From: UBA6912 sp963792895
GTDB lineage: Bacteria; Actinomycetota; Acidimicrobiia; Spongiisociales; UBA5794
Assembly (NCBI GenBank): GCA_963792895.1
Contig: CAWBYA010000007.1
Location: 1 to 64,000, forward strand
Direction of reading: 5' to 3'
DNA: 64,000 nt
Below are positions 26,801 through 33,494 of the stretch, one piece after another (position 1 is the stretch's first letter; each line of letters opens with the position of its first letter). The position numbers and the translations under genes were made by a program. The notes under the pieces were generated by a model that ran no database searches, had not been told where the DNA came from, and worked only from the letters and a program-made list of their open reading frames with translations.

Positions 26801-27590
26801 GCAGCTGAACCGGCTCGGCGTATTCGCCGGCGACCCGCACCAGCTCGCCCTGTCGCTCGACCCGAACCTGCATGAGGTCGGCAACCAGCTTCTCGGCGAC
26901 GCCCTTGGCGAACGACCGTGACGTACCCTTCAGCGGGTCGACCACCGCAGAGCGCGCCTGGCGGTCCTTGAGGCGCTCGAGGCGGAAACTCAGCGTTGAT
27001 ACCCCCCGGAACACGGCGAGGTGCGGATCCAGGTTGGCCAGGTAGTCCTCTCGCAACGACAACACGATGCGCAACATCGGGTCGGCGTCGAGCGCTTCGC
27101 GGAGCTGGCGGAAGAACTCGTCCCTCTCCTGCCACTTGTCCGGGTAGGCAGTGAACACTTCCTCGAACTGGTCGAAGACGACCACGCGGGGAGCGGGGTC
27201 GCCTGCCGCGTCAAGCGGGTGGTCTCGCTGTGCGAGGAAGGACGCGATGGTCGCGTCTCCCACCGGTGTCTGTTCGGGGGGCAGCCAACCGGAGAGCGCA
27301 TTGAACGTGTAGATGTTGTGCACGCCTTCCGTCTCGGCTTCCTTGGCGCCTACGCCGCTGACGCGCGTGGACCCCACGACGTCGAACCCCTCGTCGTCGA
27401 TGAGCACGGGCAGGACGCCTGCGTTGAGCAGCGACGTCTTCCCCGCCCCCGACTGGGCGAAGAGCACTGTGAGGCGATGGGCGTAGAGCAACGGCACGAG
27501 CTGGTTGATCTCGCCGTCGCGGCCGTAGAAGCGACCACGATCCCCCGGTTGGAATGGGCGTGGGCCCACGTAGGGGTTCGGTTCTGCCAT
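23886..27590 (-). CDS. Membrane-anchored STAND-type NTPase with C-terminal PPC-like beta repeats
   Basis: 1234 residues from the ATG at 27590, whose A is shared with the TGA of the upstream SIR2 gene. Residues 1-390 are an nSTAND1-like module: PYVGPRPFQPGDRGRFYGRD (1-30 region), Walker A FAQSGAGKTSLL at 44-55, Walker B RVVVFDQFEEVF at 135-146, sensor-like VLSLREDYLANL near 176-187, and a winged-helix end around THDRF. A membrane helix follows at about 401-423 after a basic stretch. The remaining ~800 residues are six or so beta-rich units like bacterial pre-peptidase C-terminal (PPC) domains (GEYVVAVSGFAGSTGIYRLQ, GPYLVSVSALGASAGGYQLE), acidic and Gly-rich, presumably outside the cell. STAND proteins oligomerise on sensing a trigger. 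Here the ATPase would face the cytoplasm with SIR2 and TIR partners. Length and topology are unusual. Confidence 0.8.
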   Translation of the reverse strand: MAEPNPYVGPRPFQPGDRGRFYGRDGEINQLVPLLYAHRLTVLFAQSGAGKTSLLNAGVLPVLIDDEGFDVVGSTRVSGVGAKEAETEGVHNIYTFNALSGWLPPEQTPVGDATIASFLAQRDHPLDAAGDPAPRVVVFDQFEEVFTAYPDKWQERDEFFRQLREALDADPMLRIVLSLREDYLANLDPHLAVFRGVSTLSFRLERLKDRQARSAVVDPLKGTSRSFAKGVAEKLVADLMQVRVERQGELVRVAGEYAEPVQLQVVCARLWDRLPENVTEITAANLEKFGNIDQALTDFYDEALEAALEIGGVRERRLRDWFEHTLVTSAGTRSSVYQDQKENSTAGMPNSVVQVLEDAHIVRGETLRGSRWFELTHDRFVGPIREANAEFRHARRTKRARWAAIGGGAVVMLAIGVAGYVALNPPEASLDAQAIDPNGEVVVSTAESGVVQRFRFDGRKDDAATVVLSSDELDVVNVRLLAVVDEALADQLGSATAVRGRPEAGGDGGSGGTAPSRRDEKRQESRTAQTASAQLVRRLPADGSFVIEVIADRSGSFTLTAEVAPDQREPLPVGQKVQGVLAHDSDVDEWVVSGATAGQLVQVALQPAGFLDAVVELRNSSGEQLGLADAGGDADGEYLAAVIPENGEYVVAVSGFAGSTGIYRLQLTTAPLPVLADGTVERGTIAEAYSVATYAIEGAEEEAVVLNLETADGKFDGTISVTTVTGEEISYADSGGVGEREVLVFQVPDGGGRFLVTVAGWETSVGDFSLGLARRADIEPLPLSGPVTGELASDGSVGLYRLEAVAGDLVELRVVPDPGVEAQVAIGGPGVVVEVGSSVGVDGAGGFVVSGVVPVSGPYLVSVSALGASAGGYQLELGAPTVSAVGFGDTVDGSIEVPGEVDYYRLSAEAGMGLEILVEPDDPDLLPFVILYAPGSAVPPGSPPQFDPVGFSFGTADGGAIVEAELLEDGDYLALVITYPDTGDYRMTFTEIDPFRIALGGLPTDGGDDISADPITSGDTLDGVLAGPDATAFYQFDGFAGDEVTVLVEPNPTLDVALYVVDERGEIVAEADAGFEGDAESVAGLLPADGTYLIVVAEFVPGAADDTSFTVALDPGSGGGSGGGATPDALPISPGDEASGELGAATESLAFVFSASEGDIVDVTLEPEGDLDAVLLLVDADGDVLADVDEGSGGDAETLRDFVMPVGGDVFVVVQEFEPGTTQDGGFVLTLDLR

Positions 27591-29401
27591 CAGGTGCGCT
27601 CCGGGATCATGTCGAGGCGGTTGCGCAGCTCCTTTGTGAAGTCGGTTGCCGTTCCCCAATACACGCCGACGTCCTGACCCTCGAAGTACCGGTCCAGATA
27701 CTGCTCGGCGGGTTTGGCGCCCGGCGACAACTGGACGGCCAGGTTGAGCCGCCGAGTGCTGTTCTCCAGCGAACCGATGAGTCCTTTGAAGAGCACCTTG
27801 AAGGTCCAGTCCTGGAGGCTGTACCCGACGAACAGCAGCGACGTGCCGGCGAAGGCACCCTGGATCGGTGCAGGCAACAGGTCCTTGTAGCGCGTGAGAT
27901 TCACGACGAACTCGAGGTAGTCGTCCTCAGTCAACACCATGGACTCCGGCTTGTCCCACGTGCCGTGCAGGTGAAAGACGACCGGCTCCTCGGGTGTCGG
28001 CCGAAAGCTCGGGTCGTCGAACACCGACGATCCGTCGGCGTCGACCTCGCGGGTGTATTTGTTCCAGCGGCAGATCTCTTGGTGGGGTTTGCTCCCCCGG
28101 CTCCTGAGCGCCCGTGTCATGAAGTCGTCGTAGTTCGTCGTGATGTACAACGGCAGGTGGAGATCGGCGAGCAACCCGTGCGGCTCCAAAGGGTCGTCGA
28201 AGTCCGGAGCCGGCGCCGTCTGCAACTCTCTGGCGATCCTCTCCTTCGGCTCCATGGCGTCGGTGCCGGTAACGGCGAGATACTGCGCAACGCGGGTGAG
28301 GTCGTGGTCGTCATCCAGCGGGTAATGCGATGCCTCGGCCCACGTGACGGCGACCTCGCCGCCGAGAGGAAGCACCGAGGCAGCCGCACCGGCACCAATG
28401 AACGGCGTGCATTTCCTGTCCCCGATTCGGTCGAGCAGGTTCGCCCACTCCATCTCGTCGGCTCCGCGTTGGCCCCCGCTCGCGGTGCGCTGCGCCTGCC
28501 GGACCGCGGCCACGGCAACCGGTTGCGGCTCGTCGGCCATGTGTCTGGTCGCACTGACACGGGTGCGCAGCTCATCGACGAAGTCGGTTGCGGTCCCCCA
28601 ATAGACGCCCACGTCTTGACCCCGGAAGTAACGGTCCAGGTACTCCTCGGCGGGCTTGGCGCCGGGCGCGAGTTGCACGGCGAGGTTCAGCCGGCGCGTG
28701 CTGTTCTCCAACGACCCGACCAGGCCCTTGAACAGCACTTTGAAGGTCCAGTCCTGCAGGCTGTACCCGATGAACAGCAACGAAGACCCGGCAAACGCGC
28801 CCTGGATCGGCGGCGGCAGCAGATCCTTGAACCTCGTCAGGTTGACGACGAACTCGAGATAGTCGTCCTCGGTCAACACCATCGACTCGGGCTTCTCGCG
28901 AATCCCGTGCAGGTGATAGACAACCGGCTCGTCGGGCGTCGGCCGGAAGCTCGGGTCGTCGAACACCGACGGCTCGGCAGCGCCGACATCACGCGTGTAC
29001 TTGTTCCATCGGCAGTATTCGCGGTGCGGGTTCCGTCCCCGGCTCTTCAGCGCCGTCGTCATGAAGTCGTCGTAGTTCGTCGTGATGTACACGGGTAGGT
29101 CGAGATCAGCGAGCACGCCGTGTGGCTCAGATGTGTGGCCAAAGTCGGGAGGCTCCGCCAGGCCCAGCTCCGCTGCGATCATCTCCTTGGGTCGCAGCGG
29201 GTCCTTCGTCACTGCCAGGAATTGCGCGACGCGTATGAGGTTGCGGACATCGTCGAGCGGGTAGGCCCACTTGCTGGCCCATGCGCTCGCCACGTCTCCG
29301 CCGAGCGGGAGGACGCCGGCATCGGCCCCGGCACCGATGAACGGTGTGCACTTGCCGTCGCGGATCCGCGCGATCAGCGTCGACCACGCCCTCTCGTCCA
29401 C
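27590..29401 (-). CDS. Tandem SIR2-like (SIR2_2) protein, putative NADase
   Basis: 603 residues, GTG start at 29401. It is two copies of one SIR2-like domain of about 290 residues joined by a Gln/Gly linker. Each copy has CTPFIGAGA (NAD-binding GAG loop, 18-26 and 331-339), YITTNYDDFM with the Asn that contacts the nicotinamide ribose (N109 and N423), and HLHG with the catalytic His (H165 and H479). Both copies therefore look catalytically complete. The halves are alike over their whole length (for example FKVLFKGL(V/I)GSLENSTRRLNLAV in both), pointing to a recent duplication. SIR2_2 domains in prokaryotic immunity mostly hydrolyse NAD rather than deacetylate. The gene is between the Nudix gene (72 nt upstream) and the STAND gene (1-nt overlap), clearly one operon. 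Confidence 0.85.
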   Translation of the reverse strand: MDERAWSTLIARIRDGKCTPFIGAGADAGVLPLGGDVASAWASKWAYPLDDVRNLIRVAQFLAVTKDPLRPKEMIAAELGLAEPPDFGHTSEPHGVLADLDLPVYITTNYDDFMTTALKSRGRNPHREYCRWNKYTRDVGAAEPSVFDDPSFRPTPDEPVVYHLHGIREKPESMVLTEDDYLEFVVNLTRFKDLLPPPIQGAFAGSSLLFIGYSLQDWTFKVLFKGLVGSLENSTRRLNLAVQLAPGAKPAEEYLDRYFRGQDVGVYWGTATDFVDELRTRVSATRHMADEPQPVAVAAVRQAQRTASGGQRGADEMEWANLLDRIGDRKCTPFIGAGAAASVLPLGGEVAVTWAEASHYPLDDDHDLTRVAQYLAVTGTDAMEPKERIARELQTAPAPDFDDPLEPHGLLADLHLPLYITTNYDDFMTRALRSRGSKPHQEICRWNKYTREVDADGSSVFDDPSFRPTPEEPVVFHLHGTWDKPESMVLTEDDYLEFVVNLTRYKDLLPAPIQGAFAGTSLLFVGYSLQDWTFKVLFKGLIGSLENSTRRLNLAVQLSPGAKPAEQYLDRYFEGQDVGVYWGTATDFTKELRNRLDMIPERT

Positions 29402-29473
29402 TGTGTCGACGCCCTCTCGCCAGACTCTCTCCTCCGGCGAGTGTATCGACCGGTTCGGTCGGGTGTGTGGGGC

Positions 29474-30109
29474 TCAGCCGGAGCGGCCCTCGGGCGAGAA
29501 GGAGATACGTTGTGGTCCGCCCTGGCGAAGCCACATCAGGCCGATGAGGGTCTTGGCGTCCACAACGACGCCCGCATCGAGGGCTGGGCCAACCTCGGCG
29601 AGTTGCAGCTCGACGAGCTCGACATCTTCACCCTCCTCCTCCAATCCGCCGCCGACGTCACGCGGCACTCCGGCGACCTCGCCGTAGAACAGGTAGACGC
29701 GCTCGGAGGTCCCGCCGGGTGACACGTAGAAGACCCCGATCGGGGCCAGATCGACGTCTGTGTACCCCGTCTCCTCCTCGATCTCCCGACGCATGGTCGC
29801 TGCGGGATCCTCTCCGGAGGCGACCGTCCCGGCGACCAACTCGGTCATCCACCCGTCGCCGTTGCGATAGGCGGGGTAGCGGAACTGCCGAACGAAGATC
29901 AAGCGCTGCGTGCTCCGGTTCAGCAGCACGACCGCAGCGGCATCGCCACGCTCGAAGCTCAGCATCCGCAGTCGGTCACTCATCGAGCCGTCCACGCGCT
30001 CGTAGCGGACGAAGGCCTCGTCGATCTCGAAGAAGTCGTCGAAGATCCGACGCGGTGGGCCGACCTCGACACGACGTTCGTCATCTGGTGGCGGCGTGGG
30101 TCCCGACAT
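29474..30109 (-). CDS. Nudix hydrolase, ADP-ribose pyrophosphatase-like
   Basis: 211 residues. The Nudix box is complete: GTVASGEDPAATMRREIEEE, followed by TGY (G-x5-E-x7-RE-x2-EE-x-G). Preceding strands RLIFVRQFRYP and GWMTELVAG, and the following SPGGTSERVYLFYGEV, match the NudF/NudK-like group. That group splits ADP-ribose or nucleotide-sugars into AMP and a sugar phosphate. An N-terminal extension of about 45 residues is present (FDDFFEIDEAFVRYERVDGS). It is the first gene of the minus-strand operon Nudix-SIR2-STAND and is divergent from the TIR-macro gene. A role in clearing or converting ADP-ribose made by the SIR2/TIR proteins is an attractive inference. Confidence 0.88.
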   Translation of the reverse strand: MSGPTPPPDDERRVEVGPPRRIFDDFFEIDEAFVRYERVDGSMSDRLRMLSFERGDAAAVVLLNRSTQRLIFVRQFRYPAYRNGDGWMTELVAGTVASGEDPAATMRREIEEETGYTDVDLAPIGVFYVSPGGTSERVYLFYGEVAGVPRDVGGGLEEEGEDVELVELQLAEVGPALDAGVVVDAKTLIGLMWLRQGGPQRISFSPEGRSG

Positions 30110-30278
30110 CGTGCCGAATCTAGGCCGGCCCGGAGTGCGCTGCGGCGTGGTCCCTCACAAGACAGTCCACGAGAGCGACGTATAGGCTCTCGATACCGAG
30201 CAGTTGGAGGAGCGTCCTGCTCATGCGTGGCAACAGCGAAACCCAGGCACGACGACCGACCCATCGCGGGAGCGGAGA
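30110..30278. promoter_or_regulatory. Divergent promoter region between Nudix-SIR2-STAND and TIR-macro
   Basis: The 169-nt gap separates two oppositely directed start codons, so it must carry promoters for both units. That allows shared control. GGAG is present at 30274-30277 region, just before the TIR-macro ATG. No clear hexamer pair or palindromic operator was recognised by eye. Confidence 0.45.
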
Positions 30279-31589
30279 ATGAGTAGCGGCGGGGCGAAAC
30301 TCTTCATCAGCTACAAGACGGGCGCCGAGTCGGGCATCACGTTCCAAGCCCGCACCATCGCCGACAAACTCCGCTCGGTGGACTGCGGCGAGAACAACGT
30401 GTGGATGGATGCGGCCGATATGGAGGCAGGGCGCGACTGGAACGCGCAGATCTACGAGCGAATCCCCCAAAGCGACATCGTCCTGCTGTTGCTCGCCGAG
30501 GAGACGAGCCGATCCGACTGGGTACGGCGAGAGATCGACGTCGCCAAGGGCGCCAAAGTCACGATCCTTCCGGTCCTCATTCGGAGCGACTTCGACCTCC
30601 AGGTCGCGCTCGACAAGCTCGACATCCCGAGGGTCCAGGCCGTGTCGCTGCTGACCGGCAGCCAGGCGGAGTACGACAACCTGCTGACCGCCATCGCACA
30701 ACGCCGACTGGAAACGGCAGAACGCCAGATGGCCTGGTTGCACGCGCTGCGGGAGGGCGACGAGGTACCGAGGAATCCCGTCGAGCCGGCCCATCCCTCG
30801 CTTGCCGTCTACACCATGCCGGGAGAGAAGACCGCAGTCCACCTCGCAGGCGGCGACATGACGGAGTTCCGCGACATCGACGTCTTCGTCAACTCAGAGA
30901 ACGACTACATGCAGATGGCGAGGGCTTTCGAGCGCAAGTCGATCTCGTCTTCGCTGCGGTATCTCGGTGCGTGTTTCGACAAGGCGAACCGGCTCCTCGA
31001 GGACACGGTCCAAGACGAACTCACCAAGAAGGTCGAGAGCGAACTGGGGCCGAGGCCGCTCGGCCACTATGCGGTGGTCGTGACGAGCGCAGGCCATCCC
31101 GACAGCGACCTGCGCAACATCAACCGTGTCCGGTTCGTGTTCCACGCGGCCACGGTTTCGGTGCAGGGTGACGGCGCCGAGAAGTACCTCGAGCCGATAA
31201 AGAGCGAGTCGGGCATCCGGCGGGTCATCCGCGAGTTGTTGCTCAAGGTCGACGAGGTGAACGCCGCAAAAGGCGTCGTCTCCCCGCCAGGCACATGGCA
31301 GCGGCAGGAGCAGGAGGCGGCCGCTGAGACGTACGAGCCCATCCGCAGCATCGCCTTGCCGCTCTTCGGCACCGGCCGCGGGGGTCTTGGTGTCGAGATG
31401 GTTGCACCGGCCGTGGCGCGAGGCATCAAGGAGTATCTCATCGACGACGCCACGACAACGGTCGAGCGCATCCATGTATGCGGCTATTTCGAGGACGACG
31501 TAGCCGCCCTCGCTGCCACGTTCGGCTCCGAGTTCGACCTCGCGTCGGCCCTCGCAGTCGAGGCGACAACGGCCGACGATTTCGGTTGA
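30279..31589 (+). CDS. TIR domain fused to a macro domain
   Basis: 436 residues from the ATG at 30279 with GGGAGCGGAG in front; an upstream in-frame ATG at 30204 has no such signal. Residues 6-150 are a TIR domain: KLFISYKTG (box 1), VWMDAADMEAGRDWNAQI, SDIVLLLLAEETSRSDWVRRE. The Glu (E85) sits in the W..RE position that is catalytic in TIR NADases. Residues about 185-410 are a macro domain: AVHLAGGDMTEFRDIDVFVN (the GDIT..DVIVN-like opening), VRFVFHAATVSV, and IALPLFGTGRGGLG at 358-371 (the ADP-ribose phosphate loop), then RIHVCGYFED. TIR enzymes make ADP-ribose products from NAD; macro domains bind or process ADP-ribose. Having both on one chain suggests that the product is sensed in cis. 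It is transcribed away from the Nudix/SIR2/STAND operon. Confidence 0.85.
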   Translation: MSSGGAKLFISYKTGAESGITFQARTIADKLRSVDCGENNVWMDAADMEAGRDWNAQIYERIPQSDIVLLLLAEETSRSDWVRREIDVAKGAKVTILPVLIRSDFDLQVALDKLDIPRVQAVSLLTGSQAEYDNLLTAIAQRRLETAERQMAWLHALREGDEVPRNPVEPAHPSLAVYTMPGEKTAVHLAGGDMTEFRDIDVFVNSENDYMQMARAFERKSISSSLRYLGACFDKANRLLEDTVQDELTKKVESELGPRPLGHYAVVVTSAGHPDSDLRNINRVRFVFHAATVSVQGDGAEKYLEPIKSESGIRRVIRELLLKVDEVNAAKGVVSPPGTWQRQEQEAAAETYEPIRSIALPLFGTGRGGLGVEMVAPAVARGIKEYLIDDATTTVERIHVCGYFEDDVAALAATFGSEFDLASALAVEATTADDFG

Positions 31590-31758
31590 CAGAGGCGGCC
31601 GATCAGCGCGTCTCCAAAGGTCAGAACGGCCCACCGGCACATGCCCTGGGGCAGTGGGGTCGTAAGCCCCTGTGACTCAGTCGCCAACTGTGGATATCCT
31701 CTGGCCCAAACCTGCTGCTTGTGCCACCACACAAACGCCCTGGGGAGGGATTGCTCCA

Positions 31759-33426
31759 ATGCATGCCGGACTCGACCGCGAGACGCTCAACCTCGTCCTC
31801 GACACGATCAAGGACTTCGCTGCAGACAAGCTGCCGGATGCGTATCTGCTCGAGCTCGACGAGAAGGACGAGTTTCCCGAGCCGATCGTTCGCCAGATGC
31901 TGTCCGAGATCGGCGTATCGCTCCTCTTCATCCCCGAGCAGTACGGCGGCATGGGCGCGGCAACGTTCGACATCTACCGGGTGTGCGAGTTGCTGGCTCG
32001 TATCGACGTAGGCGTCGCAACCGGCGTCTTCGCAACCTTCCTGGGCAGCGATCCCATCGTGTTCGGCGCCACGGAAGAGCAGAAGCAGCGCTGGATGACC
32101 AAGATCGCCGAAGAGGGCACCCTCATGGCGTACGGCGCCACCGAGCCCGAAGCCGGGTCGGACCTGGGGGCGCTCAAGACCACCGCAAAGCCGATCGAAG
32201 AAGATGGCGAGATCGTGGCCTACGTCATCAACGGCAACAAGCAGTGGATCTCCAACGGCACCTACGCGGACCTCTACACGATCCTCGCCAACGCTCCCGG
32301 CGGTCCGACGTGGTTCGTCGTCGACAGCGACGTCGAGGGATTCGAGAAGGGCAAGCCTGAAGACAAGCACGGGATCCGAGCCTCGAACACGGCTGCGCTC
32401 GCCCTCTCCGACGTGCGGGTCGACGCAGACCGCCTCGTCGGCGACCGTGAGGGCCAGGGTCTCGTCCAAGCTCAGCTGGTCTTCGGCTACACCCGTCTGA
32501 TGGTCGCGGCGTTCGGGCTCGGCGCCGGGTGGGCGGCCCTCGACCGCGCCATCCCCTACTCGGTCGAGCGCATCCAGGGCGGCACCCCGCTGTCGGAGAA
32601 GCAGGGCTACACCCACAAGCTGATCATCCCCCACATCGTGCGACTCGAAGCCGCCCGGGCCTACATCGAAGAGACGGCCGTGCGCATCGACGCCGGTGAG
32701 GGCAGCCTCAACACCGAGGGCGCCATCGCCAAGTACATGGGCAGCGAGGCGGGCTGCGCCGCCGCCGAAGCCGCCATCCAGGCGCACGGCGGCTACGGGT
32801 ACACCAAGGAGTACATGGTCGAGAAGATCAAGCGCGACGTCCGCATCACCACCATCTACGAGGGCACCTCGGAGATCATGGAGATGACCATCGCCCGAGA
32901 TCGCTGGCAGGAGCACCTGAAGAGCCGCGGCGGGTATTACCACGACAAGGCCGCCGATCTCGAGAAGCTCGCGGCGTCTTCTCCCACGGTTGGCGCCGAC
33001 GTCGCGGCCCTCGCCCATCATGCGCTCGCCGAGGTCATGGAAGTGGCACGCGTCCATCGCCTGACCCGCAATCAGCACGTCCTGTTCCGGCTCGGCGATA
33101 TCACGGCGTCGGTCGAGTGCGCCGGAGCACTGGCGCGCAGAGCAGCCGCAGCCGTCTCGGGGGATCTACCGGACAAAGCCGACCGCCGATTCGACGCAGC
33201 AACGCTCGCAGCAGTCAGCCGCATCTTCGCCAGGGACGCCGCGTCCCGAGTCATCGCCGAAGGCGTGCGGTGGGTCATGGGCGGCGCCGACGTGGGCGCC
33301 ATCGACGTGCCGGGCCTCGAGGCTGCCGTTGGCATCGCCGCCATCGAGCGAGCGCAGGGTGGCCTCATCGCCGACATGGACGCCGTCGCCGATGCCATCT
33401 ATGGGCGCGTTGCTGTGTCCGTGTAG
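31759..33426 (+). CDS. Acyl-CoA dehydrogenase
   Basis: 555 residues from the ATG at 31759 with GGGGAGGGA 8 nt upstream; the ORF reaches 31672 but has no ribosome binding site there. The acyl-CoA dehydrogenase order is clear: N-terminal helical domain (IPEQYGGMGAATFDIYRV), FAD/substrate segment YGATEPEAGSDLGALKTTA, NGNKQWISNGTYADLY, and C-terminal helical domain with QAHGGYGYTKEYMVEKIKRD and TTIYEGTSEIMEMTIARD, where the Glu of YEGTSEI is in the catalytic-base position of one subgroup. A C-terminal extension of about 150 residues is seen in larger family members. It lies 68 nt before the megasynthase, which has no enoyl-reductase domain. It may therefore act on the product or supply unsaturation, though beta-oxidation is possible. 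Confidence 0.9.
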   Translation: MHAGLDRETLNLVLDTIKDFAADKLPDAYLLELDEKDEFPEPIVRQMLSEIGVSLLFIPEQYGGMGAATFDIYRVCELLARIDVGVATGVFATFLGSDPIVFGATEEQKQRWMTKIAEEGTLMAYGATEPEAGSDLGALKTTAKPIEEDGEIVAYVINGNKQWISNGTYADLYTILANAPGGPTWFVVDSDVEGFEKGKPEDKHGIRASNTAALALSDVRVDADRLVGDREGQGLVQAQLVFGYTRLMVAAFGLGAGWAALDRAIPYSVERIQGGTPLSEKQGYTHKLIIPHIVRLEAARAYIEETAVRIDAGEGSLNTEGAIAKYMGSEAGCAAAEAAIQAHGGYGYTKEYMVEKIKRDVRITTIYEGTSEIMEMTIARDRWQEHLKSRGGYYHDKAADLEKLAASSPTVGADVAALAHHALAEVMEVARVHRLTRNQHVLFRLGDITASVECAGALARRAAAAVSGDLPDKADRRFDAATLAAVSRIFARDAASRVIAEGVRWVMGGADVGAIDVPGLEAAVGIAAIERAQGGLIADMDAVADAIYGRVAVSV

Positions 33427-33494
33427 GGAGCGCATCGTGGCCCCCACCCCCCGCACCCCCACCCATTCGTCATCGATTCTCAGGAGCTTGCACC

